Assembly: GCA_944415565.1 (NCBI GenBank)
Contig: CALYBQ010000013.1
Span: forward strand, 62,001 to 126,000
Length of the DNA stretch: 64,000 nt
Source: an uncultured Rikenellaceae bacterium
GTDB taxonomy: Bacteria; Bacteroidota; Bacteroidia; Bacteroidales; Rikenellaceae
Direction: 5' to 3'
The notes under the pieces were generated by a model. That model was not told the DNA's origin. It was given only the letters and a program-made list of their open reading frames with translations, and made no database searches. A program made the position numbers and the translations under genes. Shown here piece after piece: positions 8,758 through 17,347 of this stretch (its first letter is position 1; each line of letters begins with the position of its first letter).

Positions 8758-10077
8758 ATGAAGAAAGAACTTAGCAGACGTGATTTCCTGAAGAGCGCAG
8801 GGCTGATCGGGCTCGGAGCCGGAACGTTACTCTCTACCGTGCCGTGGATGGAAGCGCTTGCAGACGAAAACACCAAGAAAACCATCGGCGAAAAGGTCCG
8901 TATCGGTATCATCGGTCCCGGTTCGCGTGGTAGGTTCCTGATGAACCTTATAAAGAAAAACCCGAAGGCCGAGATGGTCGCCATATGCGACATCTATCAG
9001 CCCTCGATAGACAAGGCCCTGAAAATCGCTCCAAAGGCCAAGGTCTATAATGATTACAGAAAACTTCTCGAAGATAAAGAGGTCGATGCGGTAGTTATCG
9101 CTACTCCGCTCTACCGCCATTATCAGATGGCTATGGATTCGCTCGACGCGGGAAAAGACCTTTTCTGCGAAAAGAGCCTTTCGTACACCATCGCACAGTG
9201 CTACGACGTATATCAGAAATATAAGTCGACGGGACGTATATTCTTCGTCGGCCAGCAACGTCTGTTCGACCCGCGCTACCTCAAGGCTATGGAGATGATC
9301 CACAGCGGTATGTTCGGAGAGATACAGGCCGTAAGGGCATTCTGGTTCCGCAACGGCAGTTGGAGGAATAACGTACCCGATCCGTCGCTCGAAAGGCAGC
9401 TCAACTGGAGGCTCTACAAAGAGTATTCGCGCGGTTTGATGACGGAGCTCGGCGGTCACCTGTTGCAGGTCGGTACGTGGGCTATGCAGAAATTGCCGGA
9501 AACAGTGATGGGCGCCGGAGGACTTACTTACTGGAAAGATGGTCGCGAAGTGGACGACAACGTAAGTTGTATCTTCTCGATGGACGACGGCCGCAGGATC
9601 ACTTACGAATCGGTTATCTCCAATAAATTCTATGGTCTCGAAGAGCAGATCATGGGTAATCTCGGAACCGTTGAACCGGAAAAGGGTATGTACTATTTCG
9701 AGGACGGTACCGTAAACGGCGTAACTCCGAAACCGGCTGCCGGTTTCATGCAGATGATGAAAGACGTGCAGAATCAGGTTTTCGAAAAGTTGCCGTTCGC
9801 CGGTACGAGCTGGGAACCGGAGGTTGCCAAGGATGTGAAGGGCAACTACATCATGGGCGAGGACTACAAGATCAACACGGACGGTTCGCAGGAGTTGATA
9901 AACGCTTTCGTAGAGGCGGTTATCACGCAGAAGCAGCCGGAGCGCATAGCCGAAGAGTGCTACTACGCCAGCGCAATGGTGCTGTTGGGTTACGACGCTA
10001 TCGAACAGGGCAAGAAACTTACGTTCCCGCACGAATACAGACTCAATTATCTGAATCATAAACACCAAGCGAAATAG
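8758..10077 (+). CDS. Tat-exported Gfo/Idh/MocA oxidoreductase (first)
   Basis: The 439-residue protein opens with a twin-arginine signal, SRRDFLKSAG at residues 5-14 with a hydrophobic stretch to about 35. An NAD-binding Rossmann domain follows (IGIIGPGSRG, about residues 50-60; VVIATPLYRHY, about 115) and then a Gfo/Idh/MocA C-terminal domain. The family oxidises or epimerises sugars with tightly held NAD(P), which explains export in folded form by Tat. The usual EKP motif reads EKS, keeping the Lys but losing the Pro. It starts the operon that runs to 14042. GH109 glycosidases share this fold and export signal, so a redox-cofactor-assisted glycosidase is possible. Confidence 0.85.
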   Translation: MKKELSRRDFLKSAGLIGLGAGTLLSTVPWMEALADENTKKTIGEKVRIGIIGPGSRGRFLMNLIKKNPKAEMVAICDIYQPSIDKALKIAPKAKVYNDYRKLLEDKEVDAVVIATPLYRHYQMAMDSLDAGKDLFCEKSLSYTIAQCYDVYQKYKSTGRIFFVGQQRLFDPRYLKAMEMIHSGMFGEIQAVRAFWFRNGSWRNNVPDPSLERQLNWRLYKEYSRGLMTELGGHLLQVGTWAMQKLPETVMGAGGLTYWKDGREVDDNVSCIFSMDDGRRITYESVISNKFYGLEEQIMGNLGTVEPEKGMYYFEDGTVNGVTPKPAAGFMQMMKDVQNQVFEKLPFAGTSWEPEVAKDVKGNYIMGEDYKINTDGSQELINAFVEAVITQKQPERIAEECYYASAMVLLGYDAIEQGKKLTFPHEYRLNYLNHKHQAK

Positions 10078-10082
10078 ACGTT

Positions 10083-10322
10083 ATGAAAGAGACTGTAATT
10101 ACCGTAAAAAGGAAGAAGATAGAGATATGGACTCTCGTAGCGTGTTTCGTAATTGGAAACATCATTAACGTCTACGCGATCCAAAAATACGATACTCCGT
10201 ACAGCGAGTTGTTCTGGTCGCTGGGATACGTGGTAACGGTGACGGTTGCCTTGTATGTGGTATGGAGTGTCATTCGCCTTGTGATTTACGCTATACTCAG
10301 ACCGTTCTGTAAAAAACGCTAA
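10083..10322 (+). CDS. Small two-helix membrane protein
   Basis: I do not recognise a named family in this 79-residue protein. It has a basic N-terminus (residues 8-12, VKRKK), two likely membrane helices at about residues 15-33 and 43-72, and a basic C-terminus (FCKKR), predicting both ends in the cytoplasm. It begins 5 bases after the first Gfo/Idh/MocA gene and ends 6 bases before the ApbE-like gene, so it is surely cotranscribed and may be a membrane partner of the redox operon. That role is inference from position only. Confidence 0.7.
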   Translation: MKETVITVKRKKIEIWTLVACFVIGNIINVYAIQKYDTPYSELFWSLGYVVTVTVALYVVWSVIRLVIYAILRPFCKKR

Positions 10323-10328
10323 CGAGGG

Positions 10329-11165
10329 ATGAGGCCGTTCGAGCACATATTCAAGGAGATCGACAAGGATCGCGGATTGCTTTACGCATGGTTCGCCGCG
10401 ATGCACAGCCGCGTCGATATAGTGATATGTGACAAGTGTGAGAACGATATGCTTGCCGTGACGGGCAAGATATATGAGAGGATCGCACAACTCGAAAAGT
10501 TGGCCAATTTTTATGATCCCCATAGCGAACTTACCAAATTGAACGAAGTGCCGGCGGGTGTGCAGACCGAAGTTGGCGAAGAGTTGCTCTCGATGCTCTA
10601 CCTTTCGATGCGGTATAACGAATTGACCGACGGCCGCTTCGACGTGTGTGTCAAGTCGGACGGATATACCGGCGGGATGTGGGGAAACGTCGAGATAGAC
10701 CTCGAAGGCGGAACCATCACGAAGCAGCGTTACGGAATACGTTTCGATCTTTCCGGTTTCCTGAAAGGATACGCTTTGGATCAGGCCCGCAACATATTGA
10801 CCGGTTATGCCGTTTCGGATGTGCTTTTGAGTATCGGCAACAGTTCGGTATTGGCTCTCGGCAATCACCCTTTCGGAGACGGTTGGCGTGTATCCTACCC
10901 GGAGAGCGACGACAGCAATATCGAGATAGATTTGCATGACGAATGCCTCACGACATCGGGCAACGCCAATAGCGAAAGGCGTCATATCGTAAATCCGGTC
11001 AGCGGAGCTTTGATAGAGGGCGAGGGAAGGATTTCGGTGGTTACGCGCGGCGGGGCCGAAGGCGAGGCGTTGTCAACGGCCATGTTCGTGGAGCGCGGAG
11101 CCGGTGAACGCGAAGCCATTCTCGGACGTTTCCGCAGGGCACGGCTGCTTGATACAATGAATTAG
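10329..11165 (+). CDS. ApbE-like protein (FAD:protein FMN transferase family), shortened
   Basis: ApbE enzymes attach FMN to a Thr or Ser of periplasmic flavoproteins. This 278-residue protein keeps the ApbE order: FYDPHSELTKLN near residue 58-70, GRFDVCV, DLSGFLKGYALDQA, a segment like the NIGGN region (LLSIGNSS), TSGNANSERRHIVNPVSG and a C-terminal GEALSTAMFV, where a typical ApbE has ADAL(S/A)TAL. The metal-binding Asp of that last motif is Glu here. It lacks a signal peptide or lipobox and the part after GRFD is much shorter than usual (family length about 320-350). It may therefore act in the cytoplasm or be a non-canonical member. It sits in the middle of the Tat-substrate operon. Confidence 0.7.
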   Translation: MRPFEHIFKEIDKDRGLLYAWFAAMHSRVDIVICDKCENDMLAVTGKIYERIAQLEKLANFYDPHSELTKLNEVPAGVQTEVGEELLSMLYLSMRYNELTDGRFDVCVKSDGYTGGMWGNVEIDLEGGTITKQRYGIRFDLSGFLKGYALDQARNILTGYAVSDVLLSIGNSSVLALGNHPFGDGWRVSYPESDDSNIEIDLHDECLTTSGNANSERRHIVNPVSGALIEGEGRISVVTRGGAEGEALSTAMFVERGAGEREAILGRFRRARLLDTMN

Positions 11166-11204
11166 AAGATTCATAAACATTTAACCTTAAAACAAAATAC
11201 TATT

Positions 11205-12638
11205 ATGGTCACACGCAGAGATTTTTTTAAGACGGCTGGACTCGCAGCCGCGTCTTTGGCGCTGGGGAGCCTCGGTACTCCATTGGCTGCCCTAGGACAG
11301 GAAAAGAGCAAAAAACGTGTCGTAGGAGCTAACGGTAAGGTAGACGTTGCCTTGATCGGTATCGGATTCCGCGGCGATGAGGTCGAAAAGGACTTTTCGA
11401 GGACGAACATGATAAACGTAGTCGCTTTGTGCGACGTCAGCATGGGAGCGAAACACACCCAGAGGGTGATGAATAAGTATCCTAATGCTAAGAAATACAA
11501 AGATTTCCGCAAGTTATTCGACGATATGTCGGATCAGCTCGATGCGGTTGTAGTTTGTACTCCGGACCACTCGCACTTCCCGATCTGTATGAGGGCAATC
11601 AAGGAAGGTATTCACGTATATGTGGAGAAACCGATGGCACGTACGTTCCTCGAGAACGAACTCCTGATACAGGCTGCGCTCAAGAACCCGAAGGTAGTTA
11701 CTCAGATGGGTAACCAAGGCCACTCGGAAGCCAACTACTTCCAGTTCAAAGAGTGGGTGAAGGCGGGTATAATCAAGGACGTTACCGCTATTACCGCACA
11801 CATGAACTCGGCACGCCGCTGGCACCCGTGGGATCCGAATATCACTAAGTTCCCGGAAGCACAGCCAATTCCAGCGACAATGGATTGGGATACGTGGTTG
11901 ATGGCGCAGATGTACCACGACTACAATGCGAAATTCGATAACGGTAACTGGCGTTGCTGGTACGACTTCGGTATGGGAGCTCTCGGCGACTGGGGTGCTC
12001 ACATTCTCGATACCGCACACGAGTTCCTCGATCTCGGCCTGCCGTACGAAGTACAGATGCTGAAGGCTACCGGTCACAACGACTATTTCTACCCGATGTC
12101 GTCTACCATCCTGTTCCGTTTCCCGCGCAGGAAGAATATGCCGGCCTGCGACGTGACATGGTACGACGGTGTGGACAACATTCCGTCGGTTCCGGAAGGT
12201 TACGGCGTGAGCGAACTCGACCCGAACATCCCGACTGTTGCAGGCGGAAACATCCAGCCGGCTAAATTGAATCCGGGTAAGATCATATACAGCAAAGACC
12301 TTATCTTCAAGGGCGGCTCGCACGGCAGCACATTGCAGATCATTCCCGAAGCCAAGGCTAAGGAGATGGAATCGAAATTGCCGGAAGTCCCGAAGAGTCC
12401 GTCGAACCATCAGGCTAACTTCCTGCTGGCTTGTATGGGCAAGGAAAAGGCTCGTTCTCCGTTCGAAATCGCGGGCGTACTCAGCCAGGTATTCTCTCTC
12501 GGCGTGATGGCACAGCGTCTCAACACGACCATCAAGTTCGACCGCAATACCAAGGAAATCACCAACAATCCTTTCGCAAACGCTATGCTCACAGGTATAC
12601 CTCCGCGTAAAGGTTGGGAAGAATATTACAAATTATAA
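11205..12638 (+). CDS. Tat-exported Gfo/Idh/MocA oxidoreductase (second)
   Basis: The 477-residue protein has a twin-arginine signal (TRRDFFKTAG at residues 3-12, hydrophobic to about 29), a Rossmann domain (VALIGIGFRG near 49-58) with the canonical catalytic VEKPM motif near residue 142, and a large C-terminal domain (MGNQGHSEANY; WYDFGMGALGDWGAHILD). It is only distantly similar to the first copy. The family acts on sugars with bound NAD(P); the likely site of action is periplasmic. The gene lies 39 bases after the ApbE-like gene and 27 before the DUF1080 gene, in one operon. Which sugar position is oxidised cannot be read from the sequence. Confidence 0.87.
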   Translation: MVTRRDFFKTAGLAAASLALGSLGTPLAALGQEKSKKRVVGANGKVDVALIGIGFRGDEVEKDFSRTNMINVVALCDVSMGAKHTQRVMNKYPNAKKYKDFRKLFDDMSDQLDAVVVCTPDHSHFPICMRAIKEGIHVYVEKPMARTFLENELLIQAALKNPKVVTQMGNQGHSEANYFQFKEWVKAGIIKDVTAITAHMNSARRWHPWDPNITKFPEAQPIPATMDWDTWLMAQMYHDYNAKFDNGNWRCWYDFGMGALGDWGAHILDTAHEFLDLGLPYEVQMLKATGHNDYFYPMSSTILFRFPRRKNMPACDVTWYDGVDNIPSVPEGYGVSELDPNIPTVAGGNIQPAKLNPGKIIYSKDLIFKGGSHGSTLQIIPEAKAKEMESKLPEVPKSPSNHQANFLLACMGKEKARSPFEIAGVLSQVFSLGVMAQRLNTTIKFDRNTKEITNNPFANAMLTGIPPRKGWEEYYKL

Positions 12639-12665
12639 TAACTGACAGAATACACACAAGACAAA

Positions 12666-14042
12666 ATGAAAAAATATCTTTTAACAGCAGCTCTTGCAGC
12701 TTTTGCTTTCGGCGCTTTCGCGCAGGAGTGGACACCGCTTTTCAACGGTAAGAACCTCAGAGGTTGGCAAAAATATGGCGGTACAGCCGAATACGAAGTA
12801 GTTGACGGAGCTATCGTCGGTACTACCAAAACTGGTACTAACAATACCTTCCTGTCTCCTAAAGGTACGTTTGGAGACTTCATTCTCGAATTTGAATTTA
12901 AAGTAGATGAAGGTATTAACTCCGGAGTACAGTTCCGTAGCGTGGTAACGAAGAAGGACAAGAAAGACCTTGGCCGTGTAAGCGGATACCAGTTCGAAAT
13001 GGAGATGAACACTAACGGGAAACGTCGTTGGACCGGCGGTATCTACGACGAAGCCGGTCGTGGTTGGATCTATCCTCTTACCTTCAATCAGGAAGCTCGT
13101 AAACTCGACGTTTATACGCCTAACACATGGACTAAAGCCCGTATCGAAGCTATCGGAAACTCGATCCGTACTTTCGTAAACGGAGTTGAGTGCGCTTCTA
13201 TCTGGGACGACAAGATTTCGGAAGGTATTATCGGTCTTCAGGTACACGGTATCGGTAACAACACTGCAGAGGCGGGTAAGACCATTTCTTGGCGCAACAT
13301 CCGTATAATTACGGAGAACCCTGCTGAGTACGCTACTCCAGAGAACAAGTCGGTAAGGCAGCTTAACCTTATTCCTAACACCCTGACCGAACGTCAGAAA
13401 GAAGAGGGGTGGAAACTCCTTTGGGACGGTAAGACGACCGACGGTTGGAGGGGAGCAAGGCTCGACCACTTCCCGGATAAAGGATGGAGCATCAAAGACG
13501 GTGTGCTTCGCGTACACAAAAGCGGTGGTGCTGAATCTGCTAACGGTGGCGACATCGTGACTGTTAACACTTATGAAAATTTTATTCTTTCGGTAGATTT
13601 CAAGATCACTGACGGTGCAAACAGCGGTATCAAATATTTCGTGAAACCCGATATGAACAAGGGCGAAGGTTCTGCAATCGGTTGCGAATTCCAGATTCTG
13701 GACGACAAACGTCACCCGGATGCTAAACTCGGTGTGAAAGGCAATCGTACTCTCGGCTCACTCTACGACCTTATCAGGGCTGAAAAGGACGACGCTTATT
13801 TCCGTCACAATGAATTCAACAATGCTGTTATCGTAGTGAAGGGTAATCATGTAGAGCACTGGTTGAATGGCGTGAAGGTAGTTGAGTACGAACGCAACAA
13901 CCAGATGTGGAACGCTCTTGTTGCTTACAGCAAGTATCGCAACTGGCCTGATTTCGGTAACCACAAAGTAGGACACATCCTGCTTCAGGACCACGGCGAT
14001 GAAGTATTCTTCAAGAATATCGTAATCAAAGAATTGAAATAA
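12666..14042 (+). CDS. Double DUF1080 (3-keto-disaccharide hydrolase-like) secreted protein
   Basis: The 458-residue protein has a Sec signal (about 1-19, ending AFAQ) and two tandem concanavalin-like DUF1080 domains, about residues 21-215 and 240-457. Each has a [13 protein letters not shown]-type start (the second reads [15 protein letters not shown]) and the GINSGVQFR / GANSGIKYF block. DUF1080 members are now linked to hydrolysis or elimination of 3-keto-glycosides made by Gfo/Idh/MocA oxidoreductases, which fits its two upstream neighbours. Codon choice is more T-ending than in neighbours, as in highly expressed genes. A perfect terminator follows. Lack of a second enzymatic test leaves substrate unknown. 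Confidence 0.85.
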   Translation: MKKYLLTAALAAFAFGAFAQEWTPLFNGKNLRGWQKYGGTAEYEVVDGAIVGTTKTGTNNTFLSPKGTFGDFILEFEFKVDEGINSGVQFRSVVTKKDKKDLGRVSGYQFEMEMNTNGKRRWTGGIYDEAGRGWIYPLTFNQEARKLDVYTPNTWTKARIEAIGNSIRTFVNGVECASIWDDKISEGIIGLQVHGIGNNTAEAGKTISWRNIRIITENPAEYATPENKSVRQLNLIPNTLTERQKEEGWKLLWDGKTTDGWRGARLDHFPDKGWSIKDGVLRVHKSGGAESANGGDIVTVNTYENFILSVDFKITDGANSGIKYFVKPDMNKGEGSAIGCEFQILDDKRHPDAKLGVKGNRTLGSLYDLIRAEKDDAYFRHNEFNNAVIVVKGNHVEHWLNGVKVVEYERNNQMWNALVAYSKYRNWPDFGNHKVGHILLQDHGDEVFFKNIVIKELK

Positions 14043-14062
14043 GGATCGATGATCTTTTTATA

Positions 14063-14098
14063 ACAAAGGCGGACCTTGAAAGGTCCGCCTTTGTTGTT
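14063..14098 (+). terminator. Intrinsic terminator of the Tat-substrate operon
   Basis: A perfect 13-bp stem (14063-14075 with 14082-14094) with a 6-base loop is followed by a T-rich stretch. It lies 20 bases after the DUF1080 stop codon. Confidence 0.85.
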
Positions 14099-14550
14099 AT
14101 TGTTCTATAAGGTTCGCTTGTAGTCTGTTTTGCGGAGGGGATATATATGTGTGCTGTCGGAAATCGAAGGTTGACTGCGGTCGGTTTCGCTGCCCGGTGT
14201 GTGTAGGAGTAAGAAGGGCCCCCGCTACTATTTACTTGTTGTTGATTGTTATACCTGTGGCAGTCATCGAGGTTCGTGGTTGCTTGTGAGATTTGATATG
14301 TGGTTGAATCCAAACTCGAAATGGGCCATTCCTTTGGGATATGCAGTCTGTTATGTTTATTGTTCGTGTCAGGCCATAAGACGGAGTGGAGGGGTGATAA
14401 GTGAGAAAATGTAATCAGAAGGATTGTTTTAAAACTAAGAGGGCGTTATGAAATATGATACTTGCGGTTAGCTGAATGTTTGTGAACCGGTTTTTTCGAG
14501 GGGAAAGGAGTAGGCTCAGCAACAATTTCAGGGTACTATGGCCCGAAATA
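14099..14550. other. Gene-free stretch between convergent operons
   Basis: About 450 bases separate the terminators of the convergent DUF1080 and GH43 genes. Short open frames here have no family features, and no RNA gene or repeat was recognised. Confidence 0.6.
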
Positions 14551-14587
14551 AAACGCCTCCGGAGAGAATAATTCTCCGGAGGCGTTT
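14551..14587 (-). terminator. Intrinsic terminator after the GH43 gene
   Basis: A perfect 15-bp stem (14551-14565 with 14573-14587) has a 7-base loop; read on the minus strand it is followed by TTTTATTT-like sequence. It begins about 20 bases past the GH43 stop. Confidence 0.85.
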
Positions 14588-14605
14588 GCGTTTTTGATGT
14601 CGTAC

Positions 14606-15730
14606 TTATTGCTTTTTGAAGTCGGACAACTCAATCTTGTATTCTCCCGATGGGCGCAGCATCGGGCCGCGACCTTTGGGCTCGCCGAATACCGGATTTC
14701 CGGCCTTGTCGAAATCGAATTTCTGCATGAATACTATCCTGTTAGACCATCCGCCGTCCTTGGCGCCTTTGGAGTGGTAGTATATCCAGTATTCTTTGTC
14801 GTCGGGCGACGTTGTCATGCTGGCGTGCCCAACGCCATAGACCGTTTCCGTACCTTTGAACACAGGCTGTGACGATTTTACCCACGAATTGGGATCGAGA
14901 GGGTCGGCTCCTCGTTTCAGCCTCAACTGCCCCATCTTGTAATATATCGTCCATGAACCGCGCGTAGAGTATAGAATGAAAACGTCCTTGCCGTGTTTAA
15001 GCACTTGCGGCCCTTCCAACAGTTGGATGTGGTCGCCTTTCTCCCATTTGAGCTCCGGTTTGGCGAGCAGCACTCGAGTGCCTTTCACAGTCCAAGGGTT
15101 CTCCATTTCTGCTATATAGAGCATCTGGCTGACGTTATGGTGATCGGCTCCATATTCCCAACCCGACCAAATGCCGTACAGTTTTCCGTTGAGTTCGAGG
15201 ACTGTCATATCTATCGCCCATCGGTTCTCGGTTTCGTGTGTGGGATCGTCTCCTGTATATACGACGCCTTTGTTCTCATATGGACCGAATGGAGAGTCGG
15301 CCTCGAGGACGAAAGTGCGTTGATTGCTGTATGAGCCGATATTACGGTCAGCGCCTGCGGCATAGATATACCACTTTCCGTTGATCGGATGTATCTCCGG
15401 AGCCCATAGATGGTGTGCTCCCGGACCCTCTTTAGGCGCTATCCATGCTTGTGCGATGCGTTCTGCGCGTGTCAGGAATCGGGATTCGCTGACTCTGAAT
15501 CCTCTTCCGTTGCTCCATACCCTATAATACAGCCCGTTGTGTTTGATGATGAACGGATCTGCGCCGCGCCCCATCGGATTGTTGAATGTTTTCGATACTT
15601 CACCGATGTTTTTAGGTCCGTTGTGTAGTTCCTGCACGACACCTGCTTGTGAGCGTTGCTGTCCCGAGACGGTCAATGCACATGTCAGGATGCACGGCAG
15701 GGCAAGTGTCAATATTCTGAGAGTTTTCAT
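14606..15730 (-). CDS. Secreted glycoside hydrolase family 43 protein
   Basis: The 374-residue protein has a Sec signal (about 1-23) and a five-bladed propeller with the GH43 catalytic triad in place: Asp58 in GRGADPF (general base), Asp174 in WAIDMTV (pKa modulator) and Glu239 in QLLEGPQ (general acid). The late block YGVGHASM with its His is also typical. GH43 enzymes remove arabinose, xylose or galactose units from plant-type and related glycans. It is divergent from the sulfatase operon, which ends in another GH43 gene, so the two sides probably serve the same polysaccharide. Substrate linkage cannot be assigned by eye. Confidence 0.88.
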   Translation of the reverse strand: MKTLRILTLALPCILTCALTVSGQQRSQAGVVQELHNGPKNIGEVSKTFNNPMGRGADPFIIKHNGLYYRVWSNGRGFRVSESRFLTRAERIAQAWIAPKEGPGAHHLWAPEIHPINGKWYIYAAGADRNIGSYSNQRTFVLEADSPFGPYENKGVVYTGDDPTHETENRWAIDMTVLELNGKLYGIWSGWEYGADHHNVSQMLYIAEMENPWTVKGTRVLLAKPELKWEKGDHIQLLEGPQVLKHGKDVFILYSTRGSWTIYYKMGQLRLKRGADPLDPNSWVKSSQPVFKGTETVYGVGHASMTTSPDDKEYWIYYHSKGAKDGGWSNRIVFMQKFDFDKAGNPVFGEPKGRGPMLRPSGEYKIELSDFKKQ

Positions 15731-15958
15731 GTGTATGATGCGATAAGTGTTTATATACTAAGGTAAACAGTGCTCGCGAATATAGTAATATTTTTCGGCT
15801 GCACATAGTCAAATCGGTCCTGATGCTGCATATTTTGTAAAAAAATGGTCTGAGGGCTGACCAATTTGTTGTATTGTGTCTTAATGATTGGTGCTTCGGT
15901 GCGGTTAATCGTTTTTTTTACTAAATTTATTGCTCGAATCTAAAACTTGCTGACTGAT

Positions 15959-17326
15959 ATGGCTAACGACACAATTATGAGAGGATTGGCCGGGATGGCG
16001 TTATGCGCCGCATTGCCCGGTGCTGTTCTGGCTCAAAAGAAGCAGGACAAACCTAACGTACTTATTATCTATACCGACGATATGGGGGTCGGCGACGTCT
16101 CTTTTCTCAATTCTGGATGGGTGAAGACGCCGAATATCGACAAACTCGCGCAACAGGGCTTGGTGATAGACCAATACTACTCTGCCGCTCCGGTGAGCTC
16201 GGCTTCGCGTGTCGGGCTGACGACCGGACAATTCCCGTTGCAATGGGGGATTAATACCTTCCTGAACGACAGGCGCATGAACCGTGCGGTGGAACAGTTC
16301 GATTATCTCGATGCGTCGGCCCCGACTATGGCCAAGGCGTTCCGTACTAACGGTTATGCCACGGGACATTTCGGAAAATGGCACATGGGCGGCGGCCGCG
16401 ACGTGAACGACGCTCCGCAAATTCCGATATACGGTTTCGACGAGTATAAATCGACGTGGGAGAGTCCCGATCCCGATCCGAAGATCACGTCGGGTAATTG
16501 GATATGGCGCAATGAAGACGAGATCAAGCGTTGGAACAGGACCGAATATTTCGTCGATCTTACCCTCGACTTCCTGAAGAGGCACAAAGGCGAACCGTGT
16601 TTCGTGAACCTTTGGCCCGATGACATGCACGATCCTTGGGTGTACGGCCCTGAGGTGCAGGACAAGAACGGGACGTTCTCTACCCAGCCCAATTTCGTGA
16701 AGGTGCTGGCCGAATACGATAAACAGATAGGCCGCCTTATGGATGGGCTCAGGGAGCTCGGCCTCGAAGACAATACGATAGTGATATTCACGAGCGACAA
16801 TGGTCCGGCTCCGAGCTTCAAGCAGATCCGTACCAATATGTTGCGCGGCACAAAGAACAGCCTTTACGAGGGCGGCATACGTATGCCGTTCATTATCAGG
16901 TGGCCGGACAAGATAAAGGCGGGGCAGGTGAACGACAGGAGTATCGTTACTGCTCTCGACCTCTTCCCTTCGTTGTGCCGGATGACCGGTACGGAACTTC
17001 CTGTCGGTTACAAGCCGAGCGGAGAGGATATGAGTAAAGCACTGACAGGCAAGGAGCAGGTGCGCCGAAAGGATATGATGTGGGATTTCGGCCGCAACGA
17101 CGTGTTCGCAAGGCCCGGTAACGGCAATCACAGCCCGCATTTGGCTATAAGGCGCGGCGACTGGAAGCTGCTGATGAACTCCGATGGCAGCAGGGTAGAG
17201 CTGTATAATCTTGCCAATGACATTAATGAGACGAATAATGTGGCATCGCAGCATGAGAAGTTGGTCGGGGATCTGAAAGCGGAGCTGCTGAAATGGTGGG
17301 ATACGCGTAAGGTACGCAAGGATTAA
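15959..17326 (+). CDS. Secreted serine-type sulfatase (first)
   Basis: The 455-residue protein has a signal peptide ending VLAQ and the formylglycine sulfatase fold: IYTDDMG metal site near residues 38-43, then S80-S-A-S-R84, the site where Ser80 would become formylglycine. The third place is Ala where Pro is usual, an accepted variant. GHFGKWHMGG and FTSDNGPAPS complete the active site. It hydrolyses sulfate esters of glycans in the periplasm. The start at 15959 is the first ATG; an ATG at 15977 would give a more classical signal peptide (MRGLAG). It is the first gene of a four-gene operon with 12-21-base gaps. Confidence 0.88.
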   Translation: MANDTIMRGLAGMALCAALPGAVLAQKKQDKPNVLIIYTDDMGVGDVSFLNSGWVKTPNIDKLAQQGLVIDQYYSAAPVSSASRVGLTTGQFPLQWGINTFLNDRRMNRAVEQFDYLDASAPTMAKAFRTNGYATGHFGKWHMGGGRDVNDAPQIPIYGFDEYKSTWESPDPDPKITSGNWIWRNEDEIKRWNRTEYFVDLTLDFLKRHKGEPCFVNLWPDDMHDPWVYGPEVQDKNGTFSTQPNFVKVLAEYDKQIGRLMDGLRELGLEDNTIVIFTSDNGPAPSFKQIRTNMLRGTKNSLYEGGIRMPFIIRWPDKIKAGQVNDRSIVTALDLFPSLCRMTGTELPVGYKPSGEDMSKALTGKEQVRRKDMMWDFGRNDVFARPGNGNHSPHLAIRRGDWKLLMNSDGSRVELYNLANDINETNNVASQHEKLVGDLKAELLKWWDTRKVRKD

Positions 17327-17347
17327 CCCTCTCATAGCGTTTGTGGT

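Noticed and set aside
14199-14414. Small open frame between convergent terminators
   Set aside because: No start signal, no family and poor amino-acid composition; probably noise in a gene-free stretch.
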